Shown: piece by piece, positions 11,893 through 22,315 of the stretch
Numbering within the stretch: position 1 is the stretch's first letter
How the letters are laid out: the number at the start of each line of letters is the position of its first letter
Assembly (NCBI RefSeq): GCF_963678635.1
Contig: NC_087062.1
Span: forward strand, 68,745,415-68,809,414
Direction: 5' to 3'
DNA: 64,000 nt
Source of the DNA: Symsagittifera roscoffensis
Lineage: Eukaryota; Xenacoelomorpha; Acoela; Convolutidae
Translations under genes and position numbers: made by a program
Notes under the pieces: model-generated
The model's database searches: none
Told to the model about the DNA's origin: nothing
The model's input: the letters and a program-made list of their open reading frames with translations, nothing else

Positions 11893-13358
11893 TCAAACTT
11901 TTGCATCGATTGCGCTTTTGAATTGACCAAAACATTCAGGCCATTGCAATGGATTTCCGTTGAAAGAGGACAATTTCCAGTCAGGCAACGGACCTTTCTG
12001 GCTCAGTGTCAAGAGTTCAGCTAGATCTTGATTAGTGACTGGTTTACTGCCCGAAGACGTAAATGGTCCCGATTGTTTGTTCTCAATTGTATAAGGCGCC
12101 ATCAGGGGTTTCGAATAGATAGCGGCACCTACAGCATCAGGGTTACCGACATAAAAAGTTGAACCTCCGCTAGAGAACGGTTAAACATTCGATGGCTTTG
12201 TGACATAATTTGAGTTAGGGGGAAAGGTGACTGTTGGAAGATTAAGAGCACCAATGTTAATGGTTAAAAGCGGTTGGTAAACAAAATTTGCAGAAGTATT
12301 TGGGAAAAAAATTTGCTGAGCAATGAGCATTGAGCTCGTCGGATATTGGACTGATGAAAACTACTCTGCATCAAAGGGTTGTAGTTGTTTAAGTTGGTCA
12401 AAGGTAGCTGCTCCTGTGGCTCATACGTACAATTTACATTTGTATTTGGCAAGTTGACACTTAAATTTGATCTATGAGGGACGTTAACACTCTGTGAGTT
12501 TATACACGTGGTTTCGAAAAAATTAGCATTTGGATGAAAATTGTGAATCATTGTCAGATTTATACTGAAAGGCTGTTCAAAAATTGAAAAAGACAAGAAC
12601 TTGGAAGCAGGTTCCAGGTTGACATTTTGTACTGGCGCCACGGGCTGAACTACTTCCTGAGCTGCGAATTGAGTGTTCACCCAACTTCTTTTCCGGTCTT
12701 CCTCCGTTTGGTTCTCCTGAACGGCCATTGCCAATTTCGACATACTACGACGAAGTCCACAGATTTCAGAGGCGTCTTCCAGATATTCAGCCTCTTCGAT
12801 AGTTACTTCGGCTAGCTTTTGACGGCTTTCCCCTACAACCACATCAAGTTCAGGTTGACCCTTCATCGACTGATTCTGGATCTCTTGCTTTTTCAAACAA
12901 AGCTTAGCCTCTGCCTGGCATTCAATTTCCTCGAGTCTATTTTTTGCAAGGGCTGTCTCTCTTCGACGCTCACTCGAAGTCATTGATGCAATCTTAGAAC
13001 GCTGTGAAAGGAGTTTCTTGGAACGAACGGATTCGCTTGGCGTCGGGGTTCGTGCAGTTGCTACCTGGTCCTCTTAAGTTTTAATTCTAAAGTAATTTTT
13101 AGCTAGACCTAATACATCGTCATTTTTTGCAGTGATAGATCCTAGGTAAAATTCAAGTTGATTTATGGTTTCAGCAGCGTTATTGCTGTGCTTAGGGTGA
13201 GATTTAAAATCAATATTTTCCTCTATAATTTTTTGTAAGCAAATGCTAGATTTTTCGATGTACGTTTCAACTTTTGCTGGTCTATCATGTGCACTTATAT
13301 ATTCCGTAATTTTGGCATGATATTCGAAAAGATTTGCTTCCAACTCTTTTTCTGGCAA
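11893..13358 (-). pseudogene. BEL/Pao Gag N-terminal part
   Basis: Frames 13074-13358 and 12264-12983 are in the same phase and are divided by a single TAA (13074), so they were one Gag N-terminus. It includes a charged coiled-coil segment (RRRETALAKNRLEEIECQAEAKL...) typical of BEL Gag, and an Asn-rich low-complexity part. Frame 11893-12102 has the conserved start of the DUF1759 domain (LPDWKLSSFNGNPLQWPECF). Stops and phase changes show decay. Confidence 0.7.
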
Positions 13359-15249
13359 AATTTGGTTTGTTTAGATTCTGGCCGAGGTCAAGCTCCATTA
13401 TGAACTATTTGTTTTTTGAGTTTTTTTTTTTTAAAAAAGAGCAAAAAAAAATGTAGTGTCGATTGAAGGAATCAAACTAAAATCAATTCAAGTAGCCGCA
13501 TCCTATACCAACTAGAGGATCGTCGCAAGACGCTTACCATTCTCGTTGCCTATTGAACAGAAGTAGAACAAACTACAAGATTGAACTTAAAGATGAATTT
13601 AACTAATGAAAAAAAAAACAAATCAAGGTTCATAATGCCTCAGAAACGTTAAATATTCTTCAACTGTTGTCATTTGTGAAATCTTATGCTTATCTGCTAA
13701 TCTTTTCCCTGAACTTGGTCGACGAATTTCAACTTTATTGATAAGCCCAGACAGATTGGGGAAATAACGTAGAATGATTCTCAAAGTTTTTTCATTTCTA
13801 AAAACGCCGGAGGATGAATTATTTTAAGCTTACGAATTAATTCTTTGTCGTTAGCTTTTCTTTTTGAGATTAAATGTTTGGTCACATCAATGGTTAATAT
13901 TGCTGTTTCAACCAAACGTCCCTAATCATTGGGGGTATTTTGAGGGTGTACGTAAATAATGGCTGACATTTTGCTTTTATTTTCTTTTAAAATTTCAATT
14001 AGACATTCTGTTGTCAGTGAGTTATCGTTGTTTGGTCTATGCTTGCTCAATGAATTATTTACAACATCGTGCCAGTTTATAAAAATTTTCTGTATCATAA
14101 ATTTTGGGAAATTGCTTAAAAGATATTGAACAGTCGTTTGTCAGTTATTTGCTTTCAAATTAAAGCTTAAACCTGGAACTGCTTTGAAAGTGTCGTCGAG
14201 GCGTTTTTGTAGAGTTAATTTTAATGTAGTTACGGAGTGATGGAGAGAACTTGCAGCAATGATAATCACCATTGAGAGTGATAAGAGATATGGTTATTTC
14301 ATTGGCAAACAATTTAAGGAGTCTGTTGTTGTAAAGTCGACACATAGAAATGAAAAAAAATTGTGACAATAATAACTTGTCGGGGCGACGAAACCGAGGT
14401 AGGTTTTCACTCAAAAAACTTGATCGACACGATTGACGGTTCAAACGGTTGTACGGGCATAACGAAAACGGTGTTTTCAGGCTTTGCTCTAAATTCGGGC
14501 AAAAAATTTTTTTTTGTCAGTGAAAATTTTGGGAAAATTTGGTATAACTTTTTTTTGTCGAGAGTTTGCGGAATTTTTTTTAAATATATTCTGGAATTTT
14601 TTTGTCGTGAAGTTTTTGGGTTGGAGACTCTCCTGGGGTACTAGAGTAGTGGGTATGAATTAGGATTAGGTATCTAGTACGGTCTTAATCGGTTTGAAAT
14701 TAACAACATTGTATGTAATTTTACAGCAAAAATTGAAATCTAGCAAATCCTAATGATGACAAAAAAACAACGAATCATAGCACTGATAGGTCAGGTTATA
14801 GCATAATTGATTTGAAGAAAGGACAAAAAAAAGGTTCGGTCTAACAAGTTTTGTGCCGGGACGAAAAGTTCATTGGATTGTAGACCATAATCCACAAAAC
14901 TTCGGGCGTTGAGAATTTTTTGGGTGCTGAGAAGGGCTGTCGGCACTTCAGTCGTCGGGTGGGTAGTAAGTCAATCACTGGACGGGGTGCAATATTTGGG
15001 TCTCTAACTTTTCAGGTTTTTCCGACGTGGGTTTTTTTGGTACTTGTTGGGCCAATTACTCGGTACAGCTAATTTTGGCTGATTCGCTGTTGTCGGTCAT
15101 GTGGTCGTTCGGCCTATTGCACTATCGTTTTGGGTCGACTTTGTGTTTCTCCGCCACGGGGCTGGGTCGGTCCTCGGTTTTTGTCTCCCGAGTCGACTGG
15201 AAAAATTTGATTCTCGGGTTTTTTGAATTTTCGGTTGCCCTGTTGAAAA
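13359..15249 (-). other. BEL/Pao 5' leader without a supported gene
   Basis: This lies between the 5' LTR/primer site and the first Gag frame. A 94-codon minus frame at 14160-14444 and a 96-codon plus frame at 15027-15317 are open but match no family, and both have low-complexity, skewed composition. At about 1.9 kb it is long for a BEL leader, so it may hide a further insertion or a lost Gag portion. Confidence 0.4.
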
Positions 15250-15267
15250 TCCCGAGTCGTGGCATCA
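15250..15267 (-). other. putative BEL primer-binding site
   Basis: On the minus strand, immediately inside the 5' LTR, the sequence reads TGATGCCACGACTCGGGATT. It would pair with a tRNA 3' end (...GTCGTGGCA plus CCA) apart from one mismatch in the TGG. The donor tRNA was not identified. Confidence 0.45.
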
Positions 15268-15270
15268 AAA

Positions 15271-15655
15271 TATTCTGCTCATTTTATACAGTAAAAACAA
15301 AACAGAATCGGTTTTAAATTCACGAAATATGGTCAAAATAGTGTGACTAGATTAAAAGTATGAAGCCAAATTAGTGGTTTTGATCATGCGCTGATTTATG
15401 ATTTTTTCTATGAAATCAATTTCAGTTTACGAGGTTGAATTAACAGAAACTCAATTGCAAACCAATTTTGAACCGATTAAAATATTAGCAATTCATGATC
15501 AGTCAGGTTTGGCTCAAATAGGATTCTCAAATTAAACGATTTAGGTGAGAACCGAACCCACGCCGAACTCCCCGGAACACACTATATATACGCTGAGCTA
15601 TACATCTGGTAAAGCTGATTTTAATACTATATTTTAATGCTATGTAGCATTAACA
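15271..15655 (-). repeat. BEL/Pao 5' LTR (right copy)
   Basis: The partner of 6991-7435 with the same landmarks in the same order, but shorter. Both copies start TATTCTGCTCA on the plus strand and end TTAACA. Many substitutions separate the two, which implies an old insertion. Confidence 0.8.
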
Positions 15656-15963
15656 AATTATAATTGATTACAATGGATTTTTGGGCAAAACTAATCAATT
15701 AGAATTTTGAATAAAAATAAAAAATAAAATGGATTCTAATCAGTTATTATTGATTATAAATGTATCGGAAATTAGACGAACAAATAATCGATTATAATCG
15801 ATTATAATATAATGTATTATGATTAATTAAAATTTGATTTTAAAAAGAGAGATAATAATTGATTATTAATTGATTAAAATTGATTCTTTCTCAATTTTAG
15901 TAAAACTGTTACTGAAAATGTAATATAATCAATTATTAACGCTTGAAACTGGATGCGGGTTGG
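15656..15963. mobile_element. right half of the split foldback element
   Basis: It holds repeated ATTATAATCGATTATAAT-like tracts and ends GCTTGAAACTGGATGCGGG, the inverse of the sequence at 6303. It begins directly at the end of the BEL LTR, as expected if BEL inserted into a pre-existing foldback element. Confidence 0.5.
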
Positions 15964-16399
15964 GTGGGTTTGACTATAACGCTGAAATGTCTTTGTTTTG
16001 AAAAAATGGCGCCATTTGGATAAACGTCCGTCGTTTCGCTCCACATATACTTCTTTCCTCTTAAATTTTCTGGCACATTAGCACATTTCGCCTGTCGCAC
16101 AATTAGCCCTAATAACTTCGCACATTTCGTACACCCACGTTTCGCTCTAGCTTATCACACAGTTAACTAACCGCCACTTTCTTAGTGCAGTACAAAATTG
16201 ACTGCAATGCAACTACTCTTGCAAGTCCACGCCATCATCGGCGACTCTGATTTTTTAAAAAGATTTGCAGCTTTTTGAGGATTGGTGCATTAAAAATTAC
16301 TTTAATTGAACTTTTCAGAAAACCATTACAATAATACAATAACTTTAGGAAATCCCCCACATTTTTGAGTTAAAAAGTATGGTTCTTTAATTAAATTTC

Positions 16400-17026
16400 T
16401 ACCCGCAATGAGGTTCCATGGATAATAGTTGATTATAAGGGATTTTGATGGTCTGTCCCCAAAAAATTCTAGAATAATCTATTATAATGAGTGGGGGTTA
16501 GGTCGGGTAAGGGTAGCTGGGCTGGGTAGGTTAGAGGGATGGGGGCTAGATAGGGGGGCTATGTGGGGGTTGGGTGGGGGTGGGGTGGGGTGAGTGGGAG
16601 GTTAGGCGGGGGGGGGGGGGGGTGAGGGTAGGCGGGCTGGGTAGGTGGCGGTAGGCGGAGTGGTTAGGTGGGTGAGGGGTAGGTGGGGTGAGGGTAGATG
16701 GGGGTGGGTTGCAAAAATATGGTTTTGCAAAATTCAACTAATTGAGAGTAGGTTTAGAAGTCGAGTAGACTATGAGTTCTGCAGAAAGAGCTTAAAATGT
16801 GCAAAAAAAATGGCAAAAATTACATAGATTAGAATCCATAATAATCCATTGAAATGGATTTTAAATAGATTATAATCGATTTCTTTTTTCTGTAAAAATA
16901 ATGGATTTTAATGGATGATAATCGGTTTCGTGGTACCAAATAGTTAATCAATTATAATGACAATGTTTTCCACCACTAAAATTGATCTTAAACGATTGTT
17001 ATCCATGAAACGTCACTGCGGGTATG
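16400..17026. mobile_element. CCCGCA-family foldback MITE
   Basis: The left end, TACCCGCAATGAGGTTCCAT, is matched in inverted form by the right end ...ATGAAACGTCACTGCGGGTA. The arms then continue as imperfect ATTATAATCGATTATAAT-like tracts. The core contains the G-rich block 16494-16710. There is no coding capacity. A TA is present on both sides, which may be part of a target duplication. It is related to the elements at 6303/15963 and 44323-45076. Confidence 0.65.
16494..16710 (+). repeat. G-rich, G-quadruplex-prone tract
   Basis: About 215 bp consist almost entirely of G runs separated by T, TA or TTA (GGGGTTAGG, GGGTAGG, GGTGGGGTG), including an uninterrupted run of about 12 G near 16610. 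The Pro/His-rich frame on the opposite strand reflects this composition and is not a gene. Confidence 0.8.
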
Positions 17027-17179
17027 TTTTTTCAAATCGTGAGGGTAAAAATCGATAAGGACCCGATATAGAACCCCGCGGAAAATCAAAATTGATAAGT
17101 TTTAGATCTAAAACAATGACATTGAGTTCCAGAATTCAATTAACGAGATAGCATTTTTATTCCGACTTTCGATACGAAA

Positions 17180-17560
17180 GTAACGGAATATTTGTGCTCG
17201 GGGTGGGTTTTTTTTTTCTTCAGACAAATTTCGACTTCTTTAACTCGTGATATATTTCGCGCTATTAACGCGTAAGCGGAGAGTTAATCCGTCTTAAAAT
17301 CGTTCCAAATTGGTTGAATGAAGCTTATTTGCCATAATTGGTTTGTTACAAGGAGCAAAATCTATCCTTTTGTACTTTATATGGCGTGTGGGGGGATGAT
17401 TTTCATAAAAATTTTCAAATTTTAGAAAAAAAAATTTCATTTTAATTTTATTACATTTAATTTTTTGATGTTATTACTGCTCCATAAAACCTTAAAAGGC
17501 AGTCGGAACATTCAGGGCTTCGCCCTGATACGAGCAGTCTTGTGTAGCATTTTATATACA
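17180..17560. repeat. dispersed repeat with a conserved CAGGGCTTCGCCCTG hairpin
   Basis: The block GGAATATTTGTGCTCGG, followed some 300 bp later by GGCAGTCGGAACATTCAGGG and CTTCGCCCTGATACGAGCAG, recurs in part at 45460-45892 and 46312-46425. The hairpin AGGGC-TTC-GCCCT is the best conserved piece. It is presumably a dispersed non-autonomous repeat; the boundaries are unknown. Confidence 0.6.
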
Positions 17561-17607
17561 GCGTGCTATATACGCTGTATAGCATTAGCAAAGCTAAAAT
17601 AGGGGCA

Positions 17608-17740
17608 CTAAAGCAGTGCCGAACTACAACAGTGCCGAACTGCAACAGTGCCGAACTTCACAGAGCCGAACTACAACACTGCCGAAAAGAACTACAACAG
17701 TGCAGAACTACAACAGTGCAGAACTACAACAGTGCAGAAT
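17608..17740. repeat. minisatellite, about 15-bp unit GTGC(C/A)GAACTACAACA
   Basis: About eight imperfect copies of CAGTGCCGAACTACAA occur in tandem. The plus-strand frames rich in Asn, Ser, Ala, Glu and Leu are repeat artefacts. Confidence 0.85.
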
Positions 17741-17837
17741 TATTTCGAATACCGTTTTAATGGATCTAAAATCACTGAAAAGAAAATTAATTCAAACTGA
17801 TGGCCATTTTAATTGATACCGCTTGTTAAGCAAACAA

Positions 17838-17977
17838 ACCCGCATTGAAGCTCCATGAATAAAAATCGATTGAAATTGAGTTTCCTTGTCAGTGTCCACA
17901 AAAGTGAAAACAAATCGATTATAATCAATTCAAAATGGATTGTAATATTTTTTTTTTCGAGGCAACAAAATCCTTTT
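17838..17977. mobile_element. truncated CCCGCA-family foldback fragment at the Ty3 insertion point
   Basis: It starts ACCCGCATTGAAGCTCCATG and continues with ATCGATT/ATTATAATC tracts like the other family members, then is interrupted by the Ty3-type LTR at 17978. A lone ATTATAATCGATTTTT tract at 32798 on the far side may be the remainder of the same element. Confidence 0.45.
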
Positions 17978-18387
17978 TGAGTTATGACCGATGTGGTTAA
18001 CTCATAGAGTAATTTCGGATAGGGTACACCGTCTGCTCGTCACGCTATCTTATTTTCGGCCGGATAGATTCGTGCAACTTCTTAGTCTAATACCGATCCT
18101 AATCTTACTCTTATACTATCTAGTCTCAGGTTGTTTAACTAGTCTCTGCTAGGCTCAATAGATCTAAGGTATACTGGTTTATTGCGGCTGCTGAAGTCCT
18201 TTTGGAGAGGCAACTAATTTCTAAGTTAAATTCAAATCTCTCTGGTGCTGAAATTACAAGTAATTTCAGCACTTACAAATAAGTGGGTTGTTAGTTAGAT
18301 GGATCATGATTGGTTAATATTAAATACTTTACAGTGGTAAAATATCTAATTTATCCAATCATAAAATGTAGTTTAGATCAGGTTCCA
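17978..18387 (-). repeat. Ty3-type 3' LTR
   Basis: 410 bp, starting TGAGTTATGACCG and ending AGGTTCCA on the plus strand. It matches 32342-32751 except at about four positions (near 18170, two near 18285 and one near 18329). A short purine stretch, GGATGGG on the minus strand (18388-18394), directly precedes it and could be the polypurine tract. Confidence 0.95.
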
Positions 18388-19945
18388 CCCATCCGGGTTT
18401 TACAGAGTTTTTTAGAATAGTTTTTCTGCAATTCAAAGGATGGATGATGGACGTTGGTATTTGGCGAACATCATATTTCTTCTGGGTTCTCCTGTTAGAG
18501 AAGTTCCAGGATCAATCGTTGTGTCTTCTCATGACAACGACTGGGTTTTCGCAACAAACTCAAATCTGATTCCAGAATGGTTGGCTATGACAGGTTTTTC
18601 TGTTTAATGTAGAGAACTTCTTTTGTGTTTGACCTTGTCTGGGAATGGCGTGGAGATTGTGCGTGGAGGGGATGCCTGGTTACTCGGATCTGTACGTATA
18701 CTTGAATATCGAGGTGGTCATTGGTCTAGTTCAATGAAGTGCTTCTCTGCGAGGTCAAGTCGTACTCTAAATCCTTTGAGTTGTGATTGTAGACGGCATA
18801 TTGATTGTGATTGGCCATTCTTTTTCGAGTGTAGTGGGGTCATTTTGTCTTTGGATGTTCGTCTTTGGTGTTGTGTGCTGATCTAAATACTGCAAAGTGT
18901 AATTTACATTTTATAAAATTTTTATTAGTTCGGTGTTTTAGTTATGATTTTGGTTAGTTGTTTTCACAAAAGCTTTTTGTTTTAGTTCGGTTATTTTGAA
19001 GAGTTACTCACCCTTGAGTACCTCTTATTAAAAATAGAAGTGTGGTCACAAAGCGTGGATGTAGCGCGGTGGTTTAGGCCGGCTATAGAGCATGCTCAGG
19101 ACGTCCTCTCTGGTGGGTTAGGCCAGGAGTGGGAGTATGATTTCGTGATGTTTCTGTGATAACGTTTTATGTTGGTTTATGTTGGTCTTTCTTATGTTTC
19201 TTTGGTTGTGTCCTTTTTTCAAAAATCAAATTGTTTTTGGTATGGGTTTGTCTTGCGACTTTTTTGTGTTTTAGACTTTATAATAGTCTTCAAAAGAATA
19301 AATTATCCAGTTTTAAACTGGGTTAATCCGGTTTGGGTACCGTTGGTTTTCTTTTCTTAGTCATGCTGTTATTTTATGGGTTGTGGTGTTTAGTAAGCTG
19401 CGTTGGTTAGTTTGGTGTAGTATATAATTCCTTTCCAACCGGGTTAAAGGAAAATTTGAAACTTGTTATCGTGTGTTAGAGTTGTTGAGTGTGAAAACTT
19501 GAAACTTAAAATCATTATTTAAACAATTCTTCGTGGGCGAGCTGTGCGAGTTTGGATAGAATTCCTGTGCGATTGAATCAAAATATCAAAAGGTTAGTAC
19601 TGCATTTTCTTCTTATCAATTTACTACATAGAATTTCATTTTTACTGCTAGTTTTGGGGAAAAATTAAGTTACAAACTTTCATCATTATTAGAATTACTG
19701 CTTTTGGGGGAATAATTTATAAATTAAATTACTACATTGGTATGATTTTTATTGAATTTATCTAGTGAAAAATATTAATAGAGTTTTGAAGAATTTGAAG
19801 AAGTTTTCTATTTTTTATTTTTCTTTTGTGTTTTTTGCAGATGATCGTGGGATGAAGACTAAAAATCTAAATAAGACATGGATAAGAATGGTTAGTATTT
19901 ATTTTAAATTTATTAGTGAAAAATATAATAAATTATACTTACCTG
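18388..19945 (-). other. non-coding 3' region between ORF3 and the 3' LTR
   Basis: About 1.55 kb with no convincing frame on the element strand. The plus-strand frames at 18623-18886 and 19169-19360 are shadows of T/G-rich composition. The length is unusual for a gypsy-type 3' end and may hold RNA signals or a lost coding segment. Confidence 0.5.
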
Positions 19946-21460
19946 TTAGTCGTTGGGGAAAAAACCGTGGGGGAAGATGTCGTGGATTATGTCTGAATTT
20001 GTTAGTAATTTTGCTAGTATGCGAATGATGTTTTTAGTTTGAAGCAGTGGCCAAAGCAATTGAAGTGCTTTAATAGTTTTTAGTTCTTCAGTGCCAACTG
20101 CAAACTCATAAGGTGTGTTTTGGATTAGATTATATAATTTGTGATTATATTTAGTGATGTGGATGTATTCTAATATCGGGATTTCTGTAGGTTGAACAAA
20201 TTCGTGTGGGATAAGGAAGGGTCTGGATTCTTCTGCGTTGAAGGTCTTCGTGATGGGACAAAAAATATACATTTGGGTTATTGGATCATAATTGCGAAGA
20301 ATACCGTGAAGGTTAGTATCTTTGATGCAATATGTGAAGTTAAGAAAAAATGGTGATGTGTATTTAGAGTTAATAAATTGAAGTCGGTGGTGTGGTTGTC
20401 TTGATGGAGTGTGTAGGTCAAAGTGATTTTGTATGAAGCGATAATATGTATTTGTGTGGGTTTGTTTAGTGCGTAACATGATGTCGTGTGAGCAGTGCAA
20501 ATCGCGTTCTTGTGGTGCAAGGAAATTGAAGGTTAGTGAAAATAATTGAAATTTTTCTCTAAAACTTTCGTAAGCTTGCATGTCGGTTAGTGCTTCAGAA
20601 ATGATGTGGTCGAATTTGCGATCAAATATATTGAGTGTAAATACATATGGTGTTTTTATGAAGAATTTTTCTGTGATTTGTGGGTTAGCGAAACGATCAT
20701 CATCTAAAAATTGGTTTTGGTTAGCTCGGATGATGTTGTGATCGTAATATTCTAGTGTGTATTCGTTAGCACGGGGTGCAGTGTATGTTTTTAGTGACTT
20801 TTTATATCCTCCATAAGTAAATTGTCTATGTGTTAGTGGTGTGGTGAGTCTATATAGCATATTTTGATTTCTCTCTATATCGATGTGAGTATTAGATAAA
20901 GGTAGGCAAAGGGGGTTAGTAAAATGATAATATGATGTCCAATGAAGTGTAGGCATTAAAACGTGTTCATCTACAAAACTTCGTGTGTCGTTAGTATTGT
21001 TAGGGGTGTTCAAAGTATACTGTGGAAATGAAGGTAAGGTGATTGCTAAAAATTCTTTCGTGTTAGTGTGATTTGGATGATCAATATATTCACGGGCTGT
21101 TCCTGGTTTTGTTGGAAATGGATGGTTTGGGAATTTTCTTTTGAAAGTGCGATAAGCTCTATTAGTGTTATTTGATGATTCGGTGGATGTGGATGATGGT
21201 GCTAATGATGCGGTATAAGCTGAAGAGGGTGTAGGTGTAGGTGGGTTTGATGATTCTTTTGTGGATGAAATCTGATTTATAGTGGGGTTTTCAAAGTGGA
21301 AGGGTTGTTGTTGTAGGGTGATAAAATTATCTAATTCTTGGGAGATTTGGGGAGAATCTGGAGAATTGGATGATCGGTCTGAATGAAATGAAGAGTAGGT
21401 TGGGGTGACTTGTGAAGCATAAGAGGGTGTAGAAATGTTATAAAAATTACAAATAGTAAA
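19946..21460 (-). CDS. Ty3-type element ORF3, about 500 aa, unknown function
   Basis: The frame ending at 19946 stays open upstream well past the first Met-like codon at 21013, as far as about 21460, so the product is about 500 residues. The N-terminal 150 residues are Ser/Thr/Pro-rich and look disordered. The rest is a compact-looking region rich in His, Tyr, Phe and Asn with no obvious transmembrane segment, signal peptide or zinc motif. Its position after integrase is that of env in errantiviruses, but nothing in it resembles a fusion or envelope glycoprotein. It overlaps the end of the preceding hydrophobic ORF at a T7 run, in the +1 phase, so fusion by frameshift or indel is possible. 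There is no internal stop, unlike the other element genes. Confidence 0.65.
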   Translation of the reverse strand, partial: FTICNFYNISTPSYASQVTPTYSSFHSDRSSNSPDSPQISQELDNFITLQQQPFHFENPTINQISSTKESSNPPTPTPSSAYTASLAPSSTSTESSNNTNRAYRTFKRKFPNHPFPTKPGTAREYIDHPNHTNTKEFLAITLPSFPQYTLNTPNNTNDTRSFVDEHVLMPTLHWTSYYHFTNPLCLPLSNTHIDIERNQNMLYRLTTPLTHRQFTYGGYKKSLKTYTAPRANEYTLEYYDHNIIRANQNQFLDDDRFANPQITEKFFIKTPYVFTLNIFDRKFDHIISEALTDMQAYESFREKFQLFSLTFNFLAPQERDLHCSHDIMLRTKQTHTNTYYRFIQNHFDLHTPSRQPHHRLQFINSKYTSPFFLNFTYCIKDTNLHGILRNYDPITQMYIFCPITKTFNAEESRPFLIPHEFVQPTEIPILEYIHITKYNHKLYNLIQNTPYEFAVGTEELKTIKALQLLWPLLQTKNIIRILAKLLTNSDIIHDIFPHGFFPND

Positions 21461-21722
21461 AAAATATCTGTTCTACTAAAAATGGTTTGTACCATTTAGA
21501 TAAGTTTTGTGAATCGTACCTGTGGATATAGTCAATAGCTTTCGAAAGTTGGAGGTATAGTTCAAATAAGGAATAGAAAATTAAAAAAATATTGCAAAAA
21601 ATGATTAAGATTATTACAAAAGATTCAAAGGTATCAAAAAGAAATATTATTAGAAGTTTAAATATCGTTAAAAAGTTTATGAGAATGTTAAGAATTATGT
21701 TGACTGGTCGAGAGAAGAGCAT
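21447..21722 (-). CDS. small two-helix membrane protein frame upstream of ORF3
   Basis: 91 codons starting MLFSRPVN. Residues about 8-32 and 35-60 are nearly continuous Ile/Leu/Phe/Val stretches, long enough for two transmembrane helices, followed by a polar tail with charged residues. The frame ends within ORF3, and a poly-T run (ATATTTTTTTAC) sits at the overlap. It could be the membrane anchor of an ORF3 product or a separate small protein. AT-rich DNA readily yields hydrophobic frames, so confidence is limited. Confidence 0.4.
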   Translation of the reverse strand: MLFSRPVNIILNILINFLTIFKLLIIFLFDTFESFVIILIIFCNIFLIFYSLFELYLQLSKAIDYIHRYDSQNLSKWYKPFLVEQIFFYYL

Positions 21723-22315
21723 TTAAGAAATGGCTTCTCGATCGAATATTTTTTGGTGTTTGAGGCAATTTTCAAGTGTGGTCGGATTATTTATTGGTTT
21801 TTTGACAACTGGGTTGAATTTTGTAAAAAATTGTTGGGGGCAAATTTTATGGTGATCGGGAGGTCTTCTTTTTCTTTATTTTTATTTGTCAAGCGATCTG
21901 GGGTATTTTTGAGATTTTTATACTTTAGGCTAATTAAAATGGTCGTTCTTTTACTTTAGGCTAATTTAACATATTTGTTTTGGGGGTATTTGAGGTCTGA
22001 GTTGGGGAAATATTGTTGATTTTTGGGTTATTAGATAAGGGAGGGTTATGATATTATGGTGATATTTATTTTAGTTGTCAAGTTGGAGTGGTTTGCTTAT
22101 TTTTGACCTGGAGGTCGTAAAGTTATAGTTATAGATATGCCTGGAGTTTAATATCGTTCGTCTAGTTGGTTTGTGTTAGATTTAAAGAAGGTGACGGATT
22201 GGATGAATCCCATTGGCTAATTTTGAACTAGAGTCGCTGCGTGTTTGTCAGCATGTTATCTTGAAAAATGAAAGTTCAAAATTTTTCAGAGGTGCAAAGA
22301 TTATGAAATATCAAA

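Larger units (their letters stand above)
6991..15655 (-). mobile_element. decayed BEL/Pao LTR retrotransposon (minus strand)
   Basis: Two related sequences, 6991-7435 and 15271-15655, bracket a minus-strand series of Gag, zinc-knuckle/protease, RT-RNase H and integrase reading frames in BEL/Pao order. The Pao-type marker region after RT, the DUF1759-like Gag, the DUF1758-like protease and the integrase C-terminal domain all point to this superfamily. LTR divergence is clearly high, with many substitutions and indels, and every coding region has stops or frameshifts. The copy is therefore old and inactive. A clean target duplication is not visible. Confidence 0.85.

Noticed and set aside
16546-16737. 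Pro/His/Thr-rich frame opposite the G-rich tract
   Set aside because: Composition effect of poly-C strand.
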